Of a stretch of DNA of 64,000 nucleotides, positions 26,694-35,656 are shown in pieces. Every line of letters begins with the position of its first letter. Within the stretch, counting starts at the first letter, position 1. Source of the stretch: Flavobacterium sp. PMTSA4 (GTDB lineage: Bacteria; Bacteroidota; Bacteroidia; Flavobacteriales; Flavobacteriaceae); assembly GCF_032098525.1 (NCBI RefSeq), contig NZ_CP134890.1, forward strand, positions 2,232,001-2,296,000. The letters run 5' to 3'. A program made the position numbers and the translations under genes. The notes beneath the pieces are model-generated. The model saw only the letters and a program-made list of their open reading frames with translations. It was not told the origin of the DNA and did not search any database.

Positions 26694-27392
26694 ATGATAC
26701 AAGTAAACAATCTTTCAAAAATATATACCAACGGTAAAAAAGTATTAAACATTGCTAATCTTGAAATTCCAAAAGGACAAAGTTTTGGTTTAGTAGGAAA
26801 TAATGGTGCTGGAAAAACTACTTTTTTTAGTCTATTATTAGATTTGATTGAACCAACAACAGGTTCAATAAAAAACAATGAAGTAGTTGTAAATCAAAGC
26901 GAAGCTTGGAAACCATTTACGGCAGCTTTTATCGACGAGAGTTTTTTAATTGGATATTTAACTGCCGAAGAATACTTTTATTTTATTGGTGATTTACGCG
27001 GACAAAACAAAGCCGATGTTGATGCTTTACTTAAAAAACACGAAAGTTTTTTTAATAACGAGATATTAAACAACAAGAAATACCTTCGCGATTTATCGAA
27101 AGGAAACATGAAAAAAGTTGGAATCATTGCGGCTTTAATCGGAAATCCAGAAGTAGTAATTTTAGACGAACCGTTTGCCAACCTTGACCCAACAACCGTT
27201 AGCCGATTAAAAAAAATCATTAAAGAATTAGCGGATAATCCTGAGGTTACGGTTTTAGTTTCCAGTCACGATTTAGTTCATACAGTTGAGGTTTGCGACA
27301 GAATTGTTGCATTAAATCTTGGTGAAGTGGTAAAAGACATTCAAACTACGCCAGAAACTTTAAAAGAATTAGAAGAGTTTTTCGCGGTTTAG
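26694..27392 (+). CDS. ABC transporter ATP-binding protein
   Basis: The 232-residue nucleotide-binding subunit has Walker A GNNGAGKTT (35-43), the signature-like LSKGNMKKVG (133-142) in place of the usual LSGGQ, Walker B VVILDEP (153-159) and the H-loop SSHD. It is the partner of the DUF5687 permease. The Lys at signature position 3 (LSKGN) is a common variant in ABC-2 exporters. A terminator hairpin follows at 27413, so the pair is a two-gene operon. Confidence 0.94.
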   Translation: MIQVNNLSKIYTNGKKVLNIANLEIPKGQSFGLVGNNGAGKTTFFSLLLDLIEPTTGSIKNNEVVVNQSEAWKPFTAAFIDESFLIGYLTAEEYFYFIGDLRGQNKADVDALLKKHESFFNNEILNNKKYLRDLSKGNMKKVGIIAALIGNPEVVILDEPFANLDPTTVSRLKKIIKELADNPEVTVLVSSHDLVHTVEVCDRIVALNLGEVVKDIQTTPETLKELEEFFAV

Positions 27393-27412
27393 CAAAATAC
27401 ATAAGCAAATTT

Positions 27413-27453
27413 AAAATGGCTGTAGTGTTCAAAAAACATACAGCTATTTTTTT
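27413..27453 (+). terminator. terminator after the ABC exporter operon
   Basis: Bases 27414-27424 pair with 27439-27449, extended past a bulged G (27425) by TGTT/AACA, and a run of seven T follows. It separates the exporter from sprE. Confidence 0.75.
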
Positions 27454-27534
27454 GCCATATCAAAAAGAAACGTATTTTTACCAGTCAGTTATACTAAATA
27501 GTATATTTTTACGTTATAAATCAAACGTTTTACA

Positions 27535-30351
27535 TTGAAAACTAAAATTACAAAACGACTTTTTTTACTAGGATTTCTATTTTTTTTGATAGCTTGTTCT
27601 ACCAGAAAAAACACATTCCTATCAAGAAATTCACATGCTTTAAGCACAAAATATAACATCTTATACAATGGTGATTTGGCTTTAGAACAAGGCTTACTTG
27701 AACTAAAAACCCAATATCAAGATAATTTTTGGGAATTGCTTCCTGTTGAAAGAATGCAGATTAAGGAAGAGCAATTGCTCCCTAATGAAAATAGAAATCC
27801 TAATTTTGAACGTGCCGAAGAAAAAGCAACCAAAGCTATTCAAAAGCATTCGATGAACATTCAAGGTTCAGAGAAAAACCCACAAATGGATGAAGCGCAT
27901 TTGCTTTTAGGAAAAGCAAGATATTATGACCAAAGATTTGTTCCTGCTCTTGAGGCATTTAATTACGTGTTGTATAAATATCCAAAAAGCAGCAAGATTT
28001 ATGAAGTAAAAATTTGGCGCGAAAAAACCAACATGCGTCTTGAAAACGACCAATTAGCAGTAAATAATCTTAGAAAGTTACTAAAAGAAATTAAATTTAA
28101 AGATCAAATTTTTGCTGATGCAAATGCGGTTTTGGCGCAAGCTTTTTTGAACTTAGAAGAAAAAGATAGCGCTGTCGCAAAGTTGAAATTGGCAAGAGAA
28201 TTTACAAAATCAAACGAAGAAAAATCAAGATATCATTTTATTCTCGGGCAACTTTACGAAAAGCTTGGATATAAAGATAGTGCTTTTGCAAGTTATCAAG
28301 AAGTGATTGATATGAACAGAAGAGCTGCACGTCAATATGTAATTCACGCTCATATTAATCAAACGAGACAAAATGAATTTAAAAAAGGTGATACAATTGC
28401 TTTCTTAAAAAAATGGAATCATTTGATTGATGATAGAGAAAACAGACCATTTTTGGATGCTTTATACCATCAAAAAGCGAAGTTTTATGAATCACAAGAG
28501 AATTTCGCTAAAGCAAAAGAAAACTACAATCTTTCTCTAAAAAAGAAATCTCAAGATCAATATTTAGTTGCTTCAAACTATAGAAATTTAGCAACTATTT
28601 ACTTTAACGATGCCAAATATCCAACAGCTGGTAAATATTACGATAGCACATTGGTGTATTTAAAACCAAGAACTAGAGAATTTAATGCTATCAAAAAGAA
28701 AAGAGAAAATCTTGAAGATGTAATTAAATATGAAGCAATTGCTCAAAAAAATGACAGTATAATTTCTTTGTATAAAATGTCTGCTTCTGAAAAAGTTGCT
28801 TATTATGAAAAATATATTGATAAGTTAAAAATTGCCGATGCAAAGCAACAAAAAGAATTAGAAAAACAAGCACAAATAAAAGCCAATTCGGAGACTTTTG
28901 GAGAAGATAAATTAGACGGTCAAACAGGTGTAAAAAGTACAATTGAAAAACCAACTACCAACTTTTTATCAGGAGCGAAATCAAATTTCTACTTCTATAA
29001 TCCAACGACTATTGCTTATGGCAAAAAAGAATTTACGAAAATTTGGGGCAAAAGAAAGTTAGTTGATAATTGGAGATTTTCATCTCAACTTTCAAAAGAT
29101 AATTCCTCAGATATTGACGAAAAAGATTCAAAAGAAAATGATATTGCAGAGTCAAAAGGAAAAGAAGATTCAAGCGAAAATCCAGCTTATAATCCTGATT
29201 TTTATATAAGTCAACTACCAACTTCGCAAACAGTTATTGACAGCTTGTCGAAAGAACGAAATTTTGCATATTATCAACTTGGAGTTATTTATAAAGAGAA
29301 ATTCAAGGAATATCAGCTAGCAGTAAATAAGTTAGAACAATTATTAAAAAACAACCCTGAAGAACGATTGATTTTACCATCAATGTATAACTTGTACAAG
29401 CTTTATGAAATTTTAGACAAAAATAAAGCATTGGCGATGAAAGCTAGAATAATTGCTGAATATCCAGATTCAAGATATGCTCAAATTTTAAGTAATCCTC
29501 AAGACCAATTTGCAGAAGATAGCGATTCGCCAAAAGCAGTTTACGAAGCTTTATTTAAGCAATATCAAGAAGGAAATTTTAAAGAAGTTTTAGTTAAAAC
29601 AGATTTGGCTATTGATAGATTTACAGGTGAAGAAATTGTTCCAAAACTTGAATTACTTAAAGCTAATTTAGTTGGAAAGTTAAATGGATTGGACGAATAC
29701 CAACAAGCGTTAAACTATGTAGCTTTAAATTATCCAAATGTAGAAGAAGGGAAAACTGCTGAGAAAAAAATTAATGTAAGTTTACCAAAATTACAAGCTT
29801 TACAATTAGGAAAATATGAATCTACGAATTGGAAAATTTTATATCAATCTAAAGATTTTGATGATAAAAACACAAAAAATCTACGAGAAAAAATAGCTAA
29901 ATTTATTAAGGATAGAGGTTTAGAGAAGTTGACAATTTCTCTAGATATTTATACTATGACTGATAATTTTGTGGTTATTCATGGAATGAAATCTGAAGAT
30001 TATGCTAAAACAATTGCTTCTTTTTTGAAAGAGTTTAAAGAGTATAAAATTCCAGATGTTCCAATTATTATTTCGACGGAAAATTATACTGTAGCTCAAA
30101 TCAAGAAAAACCTTGATGACTATTTAGCAGGTAAATTAGTTGATAATCCACAAGCACCTAATTGGGATGGAACTTTAGAAAAAGCTCCTGTTACCCAACA
30201 GGAAGAACCAAAACAAGAAAATCCTAAAGGTAAACAGCAAGTAAATCAACAATCATTGGATGCTAAAAAAGGTGCTAAGGCTGAGGAAAATCAAAATTCT
30301 TTTGGTCCGCCGCCATCACCACAAATGCCACCAACTGAAAAGAAAAGATAA
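27535..30351 (+). CDS. sprE: type IX secretion/gliding lipoprotein SprE (PorW)
   Basis: The 938-residue protein has a lipoprotein signal ending LIACST and then the conserved SprE/PorW start with STKYNILYNGDLALEQGL. Several TPR-like repeats follow (about 120-400 and 570-640), then an alpha/beta domain near 770-860 and a Pro/Gln/Lys-rich tail. SprE is required for the type IX secretion system and gliding in Flavobacterium. The start is TTG at 27535: an in-frame stop at 27517-27519 blocks a longer form and the next ATG would remove the signal peptide. Confidence 0.9.
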   Translation: MKTKITKRLFLLGFLFFLIACSTRKNTFLSRNSHALSTKYNILYNGDLALEQGLLELKTQYQDNFWELLPVERMQIKEEQLLPNENRNPNFERAEEKATKAIQKHSMNIQGSEKNPQMDEAHLLLGKARYYDQRFVPALEAFNYVLYKYPKSSKIYEVKIWREKTNMRLENDQLAVNNLRKLLKEIKFKDQIFADANAVLAQAFLNLEEKDSAVAKLKLAREFTKSNEEKSRYHFILGQLYEKLGYKDSAFASYQEVIDMNRRAARQYVIHAHINQTRQNEFKKGDTIAFLKKWNHLIDDRENRPFLDALYHQKAKFYESQENFAKAKENYNLSLKKKSQDQYLVASNYRNLATIYFNDAKYPTAGKYYDSTLVYLKPRTREFNAIKKKRENLEDVIKYEAIAQKNDSIISLYKMSASEKVAYYEKYIDKLKIADAKQQKELEKQAQIKANSETFGEDKLDGQTGVKSTIEKPTTNFLSGAKSNFYFYNPTTIAYGKKEFTKIWGKRKLVDNWRFSSQLSKDNSSDIDEKDSKENDIAESKGKEDSSENPAYNPDFYISQLPTSQTVIDSLSKERNFAYYQLGVIYKEKFKEYQLAVNKLEQLLKNNPEERLILPSMYNLYKLYEILDKNKALAMKARIIAEYPDSRYAQILSNPQDQFAEDSDSPKAVYEALFKQYQEGNFKEVLVKTDLAIDRFTGEEIVPKLELLKANLVGKLNGLDEYQQALNYVALNYPNVEEGKTAEKKINVSLPKLQALQLGKYESTNWKILYQSKDFDDKNTKNLREKIAKFIKDRGLEKLTISLDIYTMTDNFVVIHGMKSEDYAKTIASFLKEFKEYKIPDVPIIISTENYTVAQIKKNLDDYLAGKLVDNPQAPNWDGTLEKAPVTQQEEPKQENPKGKQQVNQQSLDAKKGAKAEENQNSFGPPPSPQMPPTEKKR

Positions 30352-30353
30352 TT

Positions 30354-30758
30354 ATGTTTGAAAAAAAGACAAAATCTTATACCGATTTATTGGGAAAAAC
30401 CAATAGAATAGTTGAAGGAACAATTATTAAAGGAGATGTTTTTTCTGCTTCTGATGTTAGAATTGATGGTCAATTAATTGGAAATTTTCAAACAAAAAGC
30501 AAGATTGTAATTGGCCCAACAGGAAATATAAAAGGAGATATTATTTGTAAAAACGCTGATATCGAAGGAATATTTGAAGGGAAAATTCAAGTTCAAGAAA
30601 TCCTTAATGTAAAATCTAAAGCTCACATCATTGGAGAAGTTGTTTGCGGTAAACTTTCTGTAGAACCAGGAGCAGAATTTTCTGCTTCGTGTGTCATGAA
30701 ACCACAAGTAAAAAACATGTCAACTGATGGAAAATCAGAACAAGAAAAAACGGCCTAA
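30354..30758 (+). CDS. bactofilin (polymer-forming cytoskeletal protein)
   Basis: The 134-residue protein is a short bactofilin. Its beta-helical core (about 20-110) repeats hydrophobic-polar turns such as VRIDGQLIGNF, IVIGPTGNIKGDI and IEGIFEGKIQV. Bactofilins polymerise without nucleotide and organise envelope or peptidoglycan machinery. It lies 2 bases after sprE and overlaps the next gene by 32 bases, so it may be made with the secretion/gliding lipoprotein. Confidence 0.93.
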   Translation: MFEKKTKSYTDLLGKTNRIVEGTIIKGDVFSASDVRIDGQLIGNFQTKSKIVIGPTGNIKGDIICKNADIEGIFEGKIQVQEILNVKSKAHIIGEVVCGKLSVEPGAEFSASCVMKPQVKNMSTDGKSEQEKTA

Positions 30759-30966
30759 CAAATGGTTGGTTTTAATTAATATTCCAATACAGATGGGAAT
30801 TGTAATATTCCTTTTTGCTTATCTAGGAAAATGGCTAGACACAAATTATCCAAACAAACATTCGGTTTATATAAAAGTGCTCACTTTGTTTGGTGTAGCC
30901 ATTGCGTTTTACAACTTGAACCGACAATTAAAAAAACTCAACGACTCTGATAAAAATGAATTCTAA
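30727..30966 (+). CDS. AtpZ/AtpI-family small membrane protein
   Basis: This 79-residue protein has two hydrophobic segments (WLVLINIPIQMGIVIFLFAYL and VYIKVLTLFGVAIAFY) joined by GKWLDTNYPNKH, the pattern of AtpZ/AtpI proteins. They lie at the head of ATP synthase operons and assist c-ring assembly or ion supply. The ATG at 30727 is inside the bactofilin gene (32-base overlap), and its end overlaps the next gene by 11 bases. Confidence 0.82.
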   Translation: MENQNKKKRPNKWLVLINIPIQMGIVIFLFAYLGKWLDTNYPNKHSVYIKVLTLFGVAIAFYNLNRQLKKLNDSDKNEF

Positions 30967-31354
30967 AATCCAGAAACCAGTATTTGTAACATTTATTTTA
31001 GCAATTTTATTGTTCTGCATTCATAAAGTTTTTTTCTTTTTTTATTTTCCAAAAGAAGCCATCCAAAGTTTTATTTACTCTTTAGAATTGCTTTATTTAT
31101 TTTTTGGATTTAGTTCAGTATTAATTGTTTTTTTGTTAGTAAAAATCAATCAAAAAAACATCAATAATGTTGGTTATACATTCTTGTTAGTTACTTCTGT
31201 TAAAATGGCATTGGCCTATTTTTTTCTTCAACCAATCTTAAATTCTAATTCAGAATACATTAAGATACAAAAAATTAATTTTTTTATAATATTCATTGTT
31301 TTTTTAGCAATAGAAACTACTGTAACTATAAAAATGTTAAACAAAAAACAATAA
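30956..31354 (+). CDS. small membrane protein upstream of atpB (DUF6168-like)
   Basis: The 132-residue protein has four predicted membrane helices with short Lys/Asn-rich connectors. From its position and look it may be the flavobacterial DUF6168 family; I am not certain. Occupying the slot between AtpZ/I and AtpB, it could take the place of AtpI (UncI), which also has four helices. That is an inference from topology and position. Confidence 0.65.
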   Translation: MNSKIQKPVFVTFILAILLFCIHKVFFFFYFPKEAIQSFIYSLELLYLFFGFSSVLIVFLLVKINQKNINNVGYTFLLVTSVKMALAYFFLQPILNSNSEYIKIQKINFFIIFIVFLAIETTVTIKMLNKKQ

Positions 31355-31421
31355 AACCTTTAAAAAGTGATAATTTGATAAAAAAATCAAATCGAAAACT
31401 TTTTAATACTAATTAAAATTG

Positions 31422-31429
31422 TACTTTTG
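31422..31429 (+). promoter_or_regulatory. -7 box for the atpBEFHAG operon
   Basis: TACTTTTG matches TAnnTTTG and lies 41 bases before the ATG of atpB at 31471. It would start a transcript separate from the sprE-bactofilin genes. Confidence 0.6.
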
Positions 31430-31470
31430 CACCAAATTTGAGAAAACAAAATTTAAGACAATTTTCAGAT

Positions 31471-32637
31471 ATGGTGATTTCAAAAAAACCACTCCTTTTT
31501 ATATATGCAACATTAGTTGCGATTTTACCATTCATCGGTTATGCAAATCCAACCGATTCTACTACGGTTTCGCATCAAGTTGCTCACGCAACAGAAACAA
31601 CTCATGATGATACCAAAGGGTTGACAAAAGAACAAATCAAGGAAAAAGAAACAAAAGAGTTTATCAAACATCACTTGCTTGATTCGCATGACTTTCATTT
31701 ATTCTCTTATGGAAAAGATGAATCTGGACATGAAAAACATTTAAGTTTTCCTCTTCCAGTTATTCTTTGGGATAATGGAATTCACTTTTTTATGTCTTCA
31801 AAATTTGAGCATGGACATGCTGCAGCTGAATCAAATGGAAATTACTATGCAATAAATCATCATAATGGTCAAATATACAGAAGCGACGCTAATGGAAATT
31901 TTACTGAAGATGAAAAAGGTCATGTAACTAATGTTAAACCAATAGATTTATCAATAACTAAAAACGTAAGCATGATATTAATCACAGGATTAATTATGTT
32001 TTTATTGTTTTATAGTTTAGGTAAGTCATATAAAAAGAATGGTTCAATTGCTGCTGGCGCAGGAAGATTTTTTGAACCAATTATTTTATACGTTAGAGAT
32101 GAAATTGCTATTCCTAATATTGGAGAGAAACATTATAGAAAATACATGAGTTTCTTATTGACAATATTTTTCTTTGTTTGGTTTTTGAATATGTTTGGAT
32201 TAACGCCGCTAGGAGTTAATGTTACAGGAAATATTGCTGTTACAGCTTCTTTAGCAATCTTAGCCTATTTAATTACAACATTTACAGCAAAGAAAGATTA
32301 TTGGAAACACATTTTTTGGATGCCAGGTGTACCAGTTCCAATGAAATTTATTTTAGCCCCTATTGAATTGCTAGGAACATTTATCAAACCATTTTCATTG
32401 ATGATTCGTTTGTATGCAAACATGTTGGCTGGTCACGTAGTATTAATGAGTTTAATTGCATTAATGTATTCAGCAAATCATTTTGTTGGAAGTCCATTAG
32501 CATTCTTATTATCATTTGTACTTACTATATTAGAAGTTTTAGTAGCATTGCTACAAGCTTATATTTTCACAATGTTGGCAGCTTTATATTTTGGTTCGGC
32601 AGTTGAAGAACACCACCATGACGAAGCACATCATTAA
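31471..32637 (+). CDS. atpB: F0F1 ATP synthase subunit a
   Basis: Subunit a forms the half-channels for ions next to the c-ring. The 388-residue protein is long because of a Bacteroidota-type N-terminal extension: a signal-like helix ending near GYANPT and a His-rich periplasmic region of about 150 residues. The essential arginine is R313 in MIRLYANMLAGHV. The C-terminus is His-rich (EEHHHDEAHH). I start at the ATG at 31471; the longer reading to 31438 opens with a TTG. Confidence 0.96.
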   Translation: MVISKKPLLFIYATLVAILPFIGYANPTDSTTVSHQVAHATETTHDDTKGLTKEQIKEKETKEFIKHHLLDSHDFHLFSYGKDESGHEKHLSFPLPVILWDNGIHFFMSSKFEHGHAAAESNGNYYAINHHNGQIYRSDANGNFTEDEKGHVTNVKPIDLSITKNVSMILITGLIMFLLFYSLGKSYKKNGSIAAGAGRFFEPIILYVRDEIAIPNIGEKHYRKYMSFLLTIFFFVWFLNMFGLTPLGVNVTGNIAVTASLAILAYLITTFTAKKDYWKHIFWMPGVPVPMKFILAPIELLGTFIKPFSLMIRLYANMLAGHVVLMSLIALMYSANHFVGSPLAFLLSFVLTILEVLVALLQAYIFTMLAALYFGSAVEEHHHDEAHH

Positions 32638-32670
32638 TAAATTGAATGTTTAATTAAATATATATACATT

Positions 32671-32862
32671 ATGGAAATTCCTAGAATTATTGGAGCAGGA
32701 TTAGTAGTTATCGGAGCTGGAATTGGTATTGGTAGAATCGGTGGTTCTGCAATGGATGCTATCGCTCGTCAACCAGAAGCTACTGGAAAAATCCAAACAG
32801 CTATGCTTATTGCTGCTGCACTTATTGAAGGTATTGGTTTCGCTGCAATTTTCGCATCGTAA
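32671..32862 (+). CDS. atpE: F0F1 ATP synthase subunit c
   Basis: At 63 residues this is a complete, short c subunit: two helices joined by the RQP loop (33-35), with the ion-binding carboxylate E53 (LIEGIGF). The Gln and Ser/Thr ligands of sodium-type c subunits are absent (I20 and G54 in those places), so proton coupling is likely. A strong hairpin with a T-rich tail follows at 32875. Confidence 0.97.
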   Translation: MEIPRIIGAGLVVIGAGIGIGRIGGSAMDAIARQPEATGKIQTAMLIAAALIEGIGFAAIFAS

Positions 32863-32874
32863 TTAAAAATTCTA

Positions 32875-32913
32875 ACAAAAGCTATAACGGTTGGTTGTAG
32901 CTTTTGTTTCTTT
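32875..32913 (+). terminator. hairpin between atpE and atpF (partial terminator?)
   Basis: Bases 32875-32888 pair with 32894-32907 (14 bp, one T-G wobble) around a 5-base loop, followed by TTCTTT. Within an operon this would act as an attenuator or an mRNA-stabilising structure downstream of atpE. Confidence 0.7.
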
Positions 32914-32946
32914 ATTTAAATTAAAAAATTTAAGACGTAATATATA

Positions 32947-33447
32947 ATGGAAGAATTATTTGGACAGTTTTCATTAGGGTTGTTTATTTTACAATTCGTT
33001 TTATTTATCGCATTAGTATTCCTTTTAAAGAAATTTGCTTGGAAACCAATTTTAGATGCAGTTAACGAAAGAGAAGACGGAATAAAAAATGCATTACTTT
33101 CTGCTGAAAATGCTAAAAAAGAAATGCAAAACTTGAAATCAGACAATGAAAAATTATTAGCTGAAGCAAGATTAGAACGCGATTCAATGATGAAAGAAGC
33201 ACGTGAAATCAAAGAAAAAATGATTAACGATGCAAAATCTGAAGCTCAAGTTGCTGGTGAAAAAATGATTGCACAAGCAAAAGCTGCTATCGAAAGCGAA
33301 AAAAATGCTGCAATGGCAGAATTAAAAGCACAAGTTTCTAATTTGTCATTAGACATTGCAGAAAAAGTATTAAAAAGTGAATTGTCAAATAAAGAATCTC
33401 AAACCAAATTGGTTGAGAAAATGTTAGGCGACGTTAAATTAAATTAA
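32947..33447 (+). CDS. atpF: F0F1 ATP synthase subunit b
   Basis: The 166-residue stator subunit has one N-terminal membrane helix (about 7-28) and then a long charged coiled coil rich in Ala, Glu and Lys, ending KLVEKMLGDVKLN. It links F0 to the delta subunit of F1. It lies 5 bases before atpH. Confidence 0.96.
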   Translation: MEELFGQFSLGLFILQFVLFIALVFLLKKFAWKPILDAVNEREDGIKNALLSAENAKKEMQNLKSDNEKLLAEARLERDSMMKEAREIKEKMINDAKSEAQVAGEKMIAQAKAAIESEKNAAMAELKAQVSNLSLDIAEKVLKSELSNKESQTKLVEKMLGDVKLN

Positions 33448-33452
33448 TCGAT

Positions 33453-33980
33453 ATGTCTAGAGCTGCGATTAGATATGCAAAAGCAATTTTAGAAATTGCA
33501 GATTCAAATGGAAATGCTACTAAAGTAAATAACGATATGAAATCTATTGTTGAAACTGTTAGCTCAAACCAAGAATTAAGCGATTTTTTAGCTAGTCCTA
33601 TTATTGCATCTGATTTAAAAATGAATGCTTTGTCTGAAGTTTTCTCTTCAGTTGAAAGCGAATCAAAATCATTATTTAAATTATTGCAAGAAAATAAAAG
33701 ATTTGAAATCTTGTTGCCTATAGCGGAACAATTCAATGCACAATATGATGTACTGAATGGAATTGAAATAGCTAAAGTAACTACAGCAATTCCAATGGAT
33801 GCAGCTTTAGAAGCACAGGTTTTAGCAAAAATCGGAACCATTTCAGATAAAAAAATAACGCTTCAAAATACTATTGATCCATCAATCATTGGAGGTTTTA
33901 TTTTGAGAATAGGTGATAAACAATATAACGCATCTGTAGCAAACAGATTGCAAGAATTAAGAAGAGAGTTTTTAAATTAA
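33453..33980 (+). CDS. atpH: F0F1 ATP synthase subunit delta
   Basis: The 175-residue soluble stator protein starts SRAAIRYAKAILEIA and ends with the conserved IDPSIIGGFILRIGDKQYNA segment that binds subunit b. It holds alpha to the peripheral stalk. Order b-delta-alpha-gamma is as usual. Confidence 0.96.
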   Translation: MSRAAIRYAKAILEIADSNGNATKVNNDMKSIVETVSSNQELSDFLASPIIASDLKMNALSEVFSSVESESKSLFKLLQENKRFEILLPIAEQFNAQYDVLNGIEIAKVTTAIPMDAALEAQVLAKIGTISDKKITLQNTIDPSIIGGFILRIGDKQYNASVANRLQELRREFLN

Positions 33981-34001
33981 TTACCATTAAATATATAAAC
34001 A

Positions 34002-35579
34002 ATGGCAGAAATTAAAGCTGCTGAGATTTCAGCAATATTAAAAAAACAAGTAGAAGGATTTCAATCTGGAGCTACATTAGAAGAAGTAGGAACAGTTCTT
34101 CAAGTAGGTGATGGTATTGCTCGTGTTTACGGGTTATCAAATGCACAATACGGTGAGTTAGTACAATTCGATAACGGTTTAGAAGCTATCGTATTGAACC
34201 TTGAAGAAGACAACGTTGGTGTCGTACTTCTTGGTCCATCTACAGGAATTAAAGAAGGTTCAACAGTAAAAAGAACACAACGTATTGCTTCATTAAAAGT
34301 TGGTGAAGGAATTGTAGGTCGTGTTGTTGATACTTTAGGAAATCCAATCGATGGAAAAGGACCAATCAGTGGTGATTTATATGAAATGCCATTAGAAAGA
34401 AAAGCACCTGGAGTTATCTTCCGTCAACCAGTAACTGAGCCATTACAAACAGGAATCAAATCTATTGATGCGATGATTCCAGTTGGTCGTGGACAACGTG
34501 AGTTAGTAATTGGTGACCGTCAAACAGGTAAAACAACTGTTTGTATCGATACTATCTTAAATCAAAAAGAATTTTACGATGCTGGTCAACCAGTATATTG
34601 TATATATGTTGCTGTTGGGCAAAAAGCTTCAACTGTAGCAGGAATTGCAAAAACATTAGAAGAAAAAGGAGCAATGGCTTATACTACGATTGTAGCTGCT
34701 AACGCTTCAGATCCAGCACCAATGCAGGTTTATGCACCAATGGCTGGAGCTGCAATTGGAGAATATTTCCGTGATTCAGGTCGTCCTGCTTTGATTATCT
34801 ATGATGATTTATCTAAACAAGCAGTTGCATACCGTGAGGTTTCTCTTTTATTAAGAAGACCACCAGGACGCGAAGCATATCCTGGAGATGTATTCTATCT
34901 TCACTCTCGTTTATTAGAAAGAGCTTGTAAAGTAATAGCTGATGATGATATTGCCAAAAACATGAACGATTTACCAGAATCTTTACGTCCAATCGTAAAA
35001 GGTGGTGGTTCATTAACAGCTTTACCAATTATTGAAACTCAAGCGGGTGACGTTTCTGCATATATCCCAACAAACGTAATTTCGATTACTGATGGACAAA
35101 TTTTCTTAGAGTCTGATTTATTTAACTCTGGAGTTCGTCCTGCAATTAACGTAGGTATTTCGGTATCTCGTGTTGGAGGTAATGCACAAATTAAATCAAT
35201 GAAAAAAGTATCAGGAACATTAAAATTAGACCAAGCGCAATTCCGTGAATTAGAAGCGTTTGCTAAATTTGGTTCTGACCTTGATGCGGCTACTTTAAAC
35301 GTAATTGAAAAAGGTAGAAGAAACGTTGAAATTTTAAAACAAGCAGTTAACGATCCGTTTACTGTTGAAGATCAAGTTGCTATTATTTATGCAGGTTCTA
35401 AAAACTTATTAAGAAGCGTTCCTGTAAATAAAGTAAAAGAATTCGAAAAAGATTACATCGAATATTTGAATGCAAAACATAGAGACACTTTAAACGCATT
35501 GAAAGCTGGTAAGTTAGATGATAACATTACTGATGTTTTAGAAAAAGCAGCTAAAGAAGTTTCAGCAAAATATAACTAA
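34002..35579 (+). CDS. atpA: F0F1 ATP synthase subunit alpha
   Basis: The 525-residue regulatory/catalytic-interface subunit has the P-loop GDRQTGKTTV, the DDLSKQAVAYRE and RRPPGREAYPGDVFY segments, and the arginine-finger region SVSRVGGNAQIK. Codon usage is more C-ending than in its neighbours, as expected for a highly expressed gene. A 77-base spacer with a large hairpin separates it from atpG. Confidence 0.98.
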   Translation: MAEIKAAEISAILKKQVEGFQSGATLEEVGTVLQVGDGIARVYGLSNAQYGELVQFDNGLEAIVLNLEEDNVGVVLLGPSTGIKEGSTVKRTQRIASLKVGEGIVGRVVDTLGNPIDGKGPISGDLYEMPLERKAPGVIFRQPVTEPLQTGIKSIDAMIPVGRGQRELVIGDRQTGKTTVCIDTILNQKEFYDAGQPVYCIYVAVGQKASTVAGIAKTLEEKGAMAYTTIVAANASDPAPMQVYAPMAGAAIGEYFRDSGRPALIIYDDLSKQAVAYREVSLLLRRPPGREAYPGDVFYLHSRLLERACKVIADDDIAKNMNDLPESLRPIVKGGGSLTALPIIETQAGDVSAYIPTNVISITDGQIFLESDLFNSGVRPAINVGISVSRVGGNAQIKSMKKVSGTLKLDQAQFRELEAFAKFGSDLDAATLNVIEKGRRNVEILKQAVNDPFTVEDQVAIIYAGSKNLLRSVPVNKVKEFEKDYIEYLNAKHRDTLNALKAGKLDDNITDVLEKAAKEVSAKYN

Positions 35580-35592
35580 TAACAATTTGAAG

Positions 35593-35635
35593 ATTTGAGA
35601 ATTTGAAGATGCAACCCATTTTCAAATTTTCAAAT
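35593..35635 (+). repeat. 18-bp inverted repeat between atpA and atpG
   Basis: The arms 35593-35610 and 35618-35635 pair over 18 bp with two G-T wobbles around a 7-base loop. They consist of repeated atttga/tcaaat units, with further copies at 35585-35590 and 35646-35651. No T-run follows, so it is not a standard terminator. Confidence 0.75.
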
Positions 35636-35656
35636 TAACTAATTTTCAAATTAAAT

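Noticed and set aside
27502..27509. -7 box for sprE (TATATTTT)
   Set aside because: The last base does not match the consensus and no TTG is well placed, so it is not listed as a promoter.
31419..31607. Small open frame overlapping the start of atpB
   Set aside because: It is in another frame across atpB coding sequence and the promoter region and has no domain character.
35580..35656. CRISPR-like short repeats
   Set aside because: The atttga/tcaaat units form one palindrome, with no regular spacers and no cas genes.
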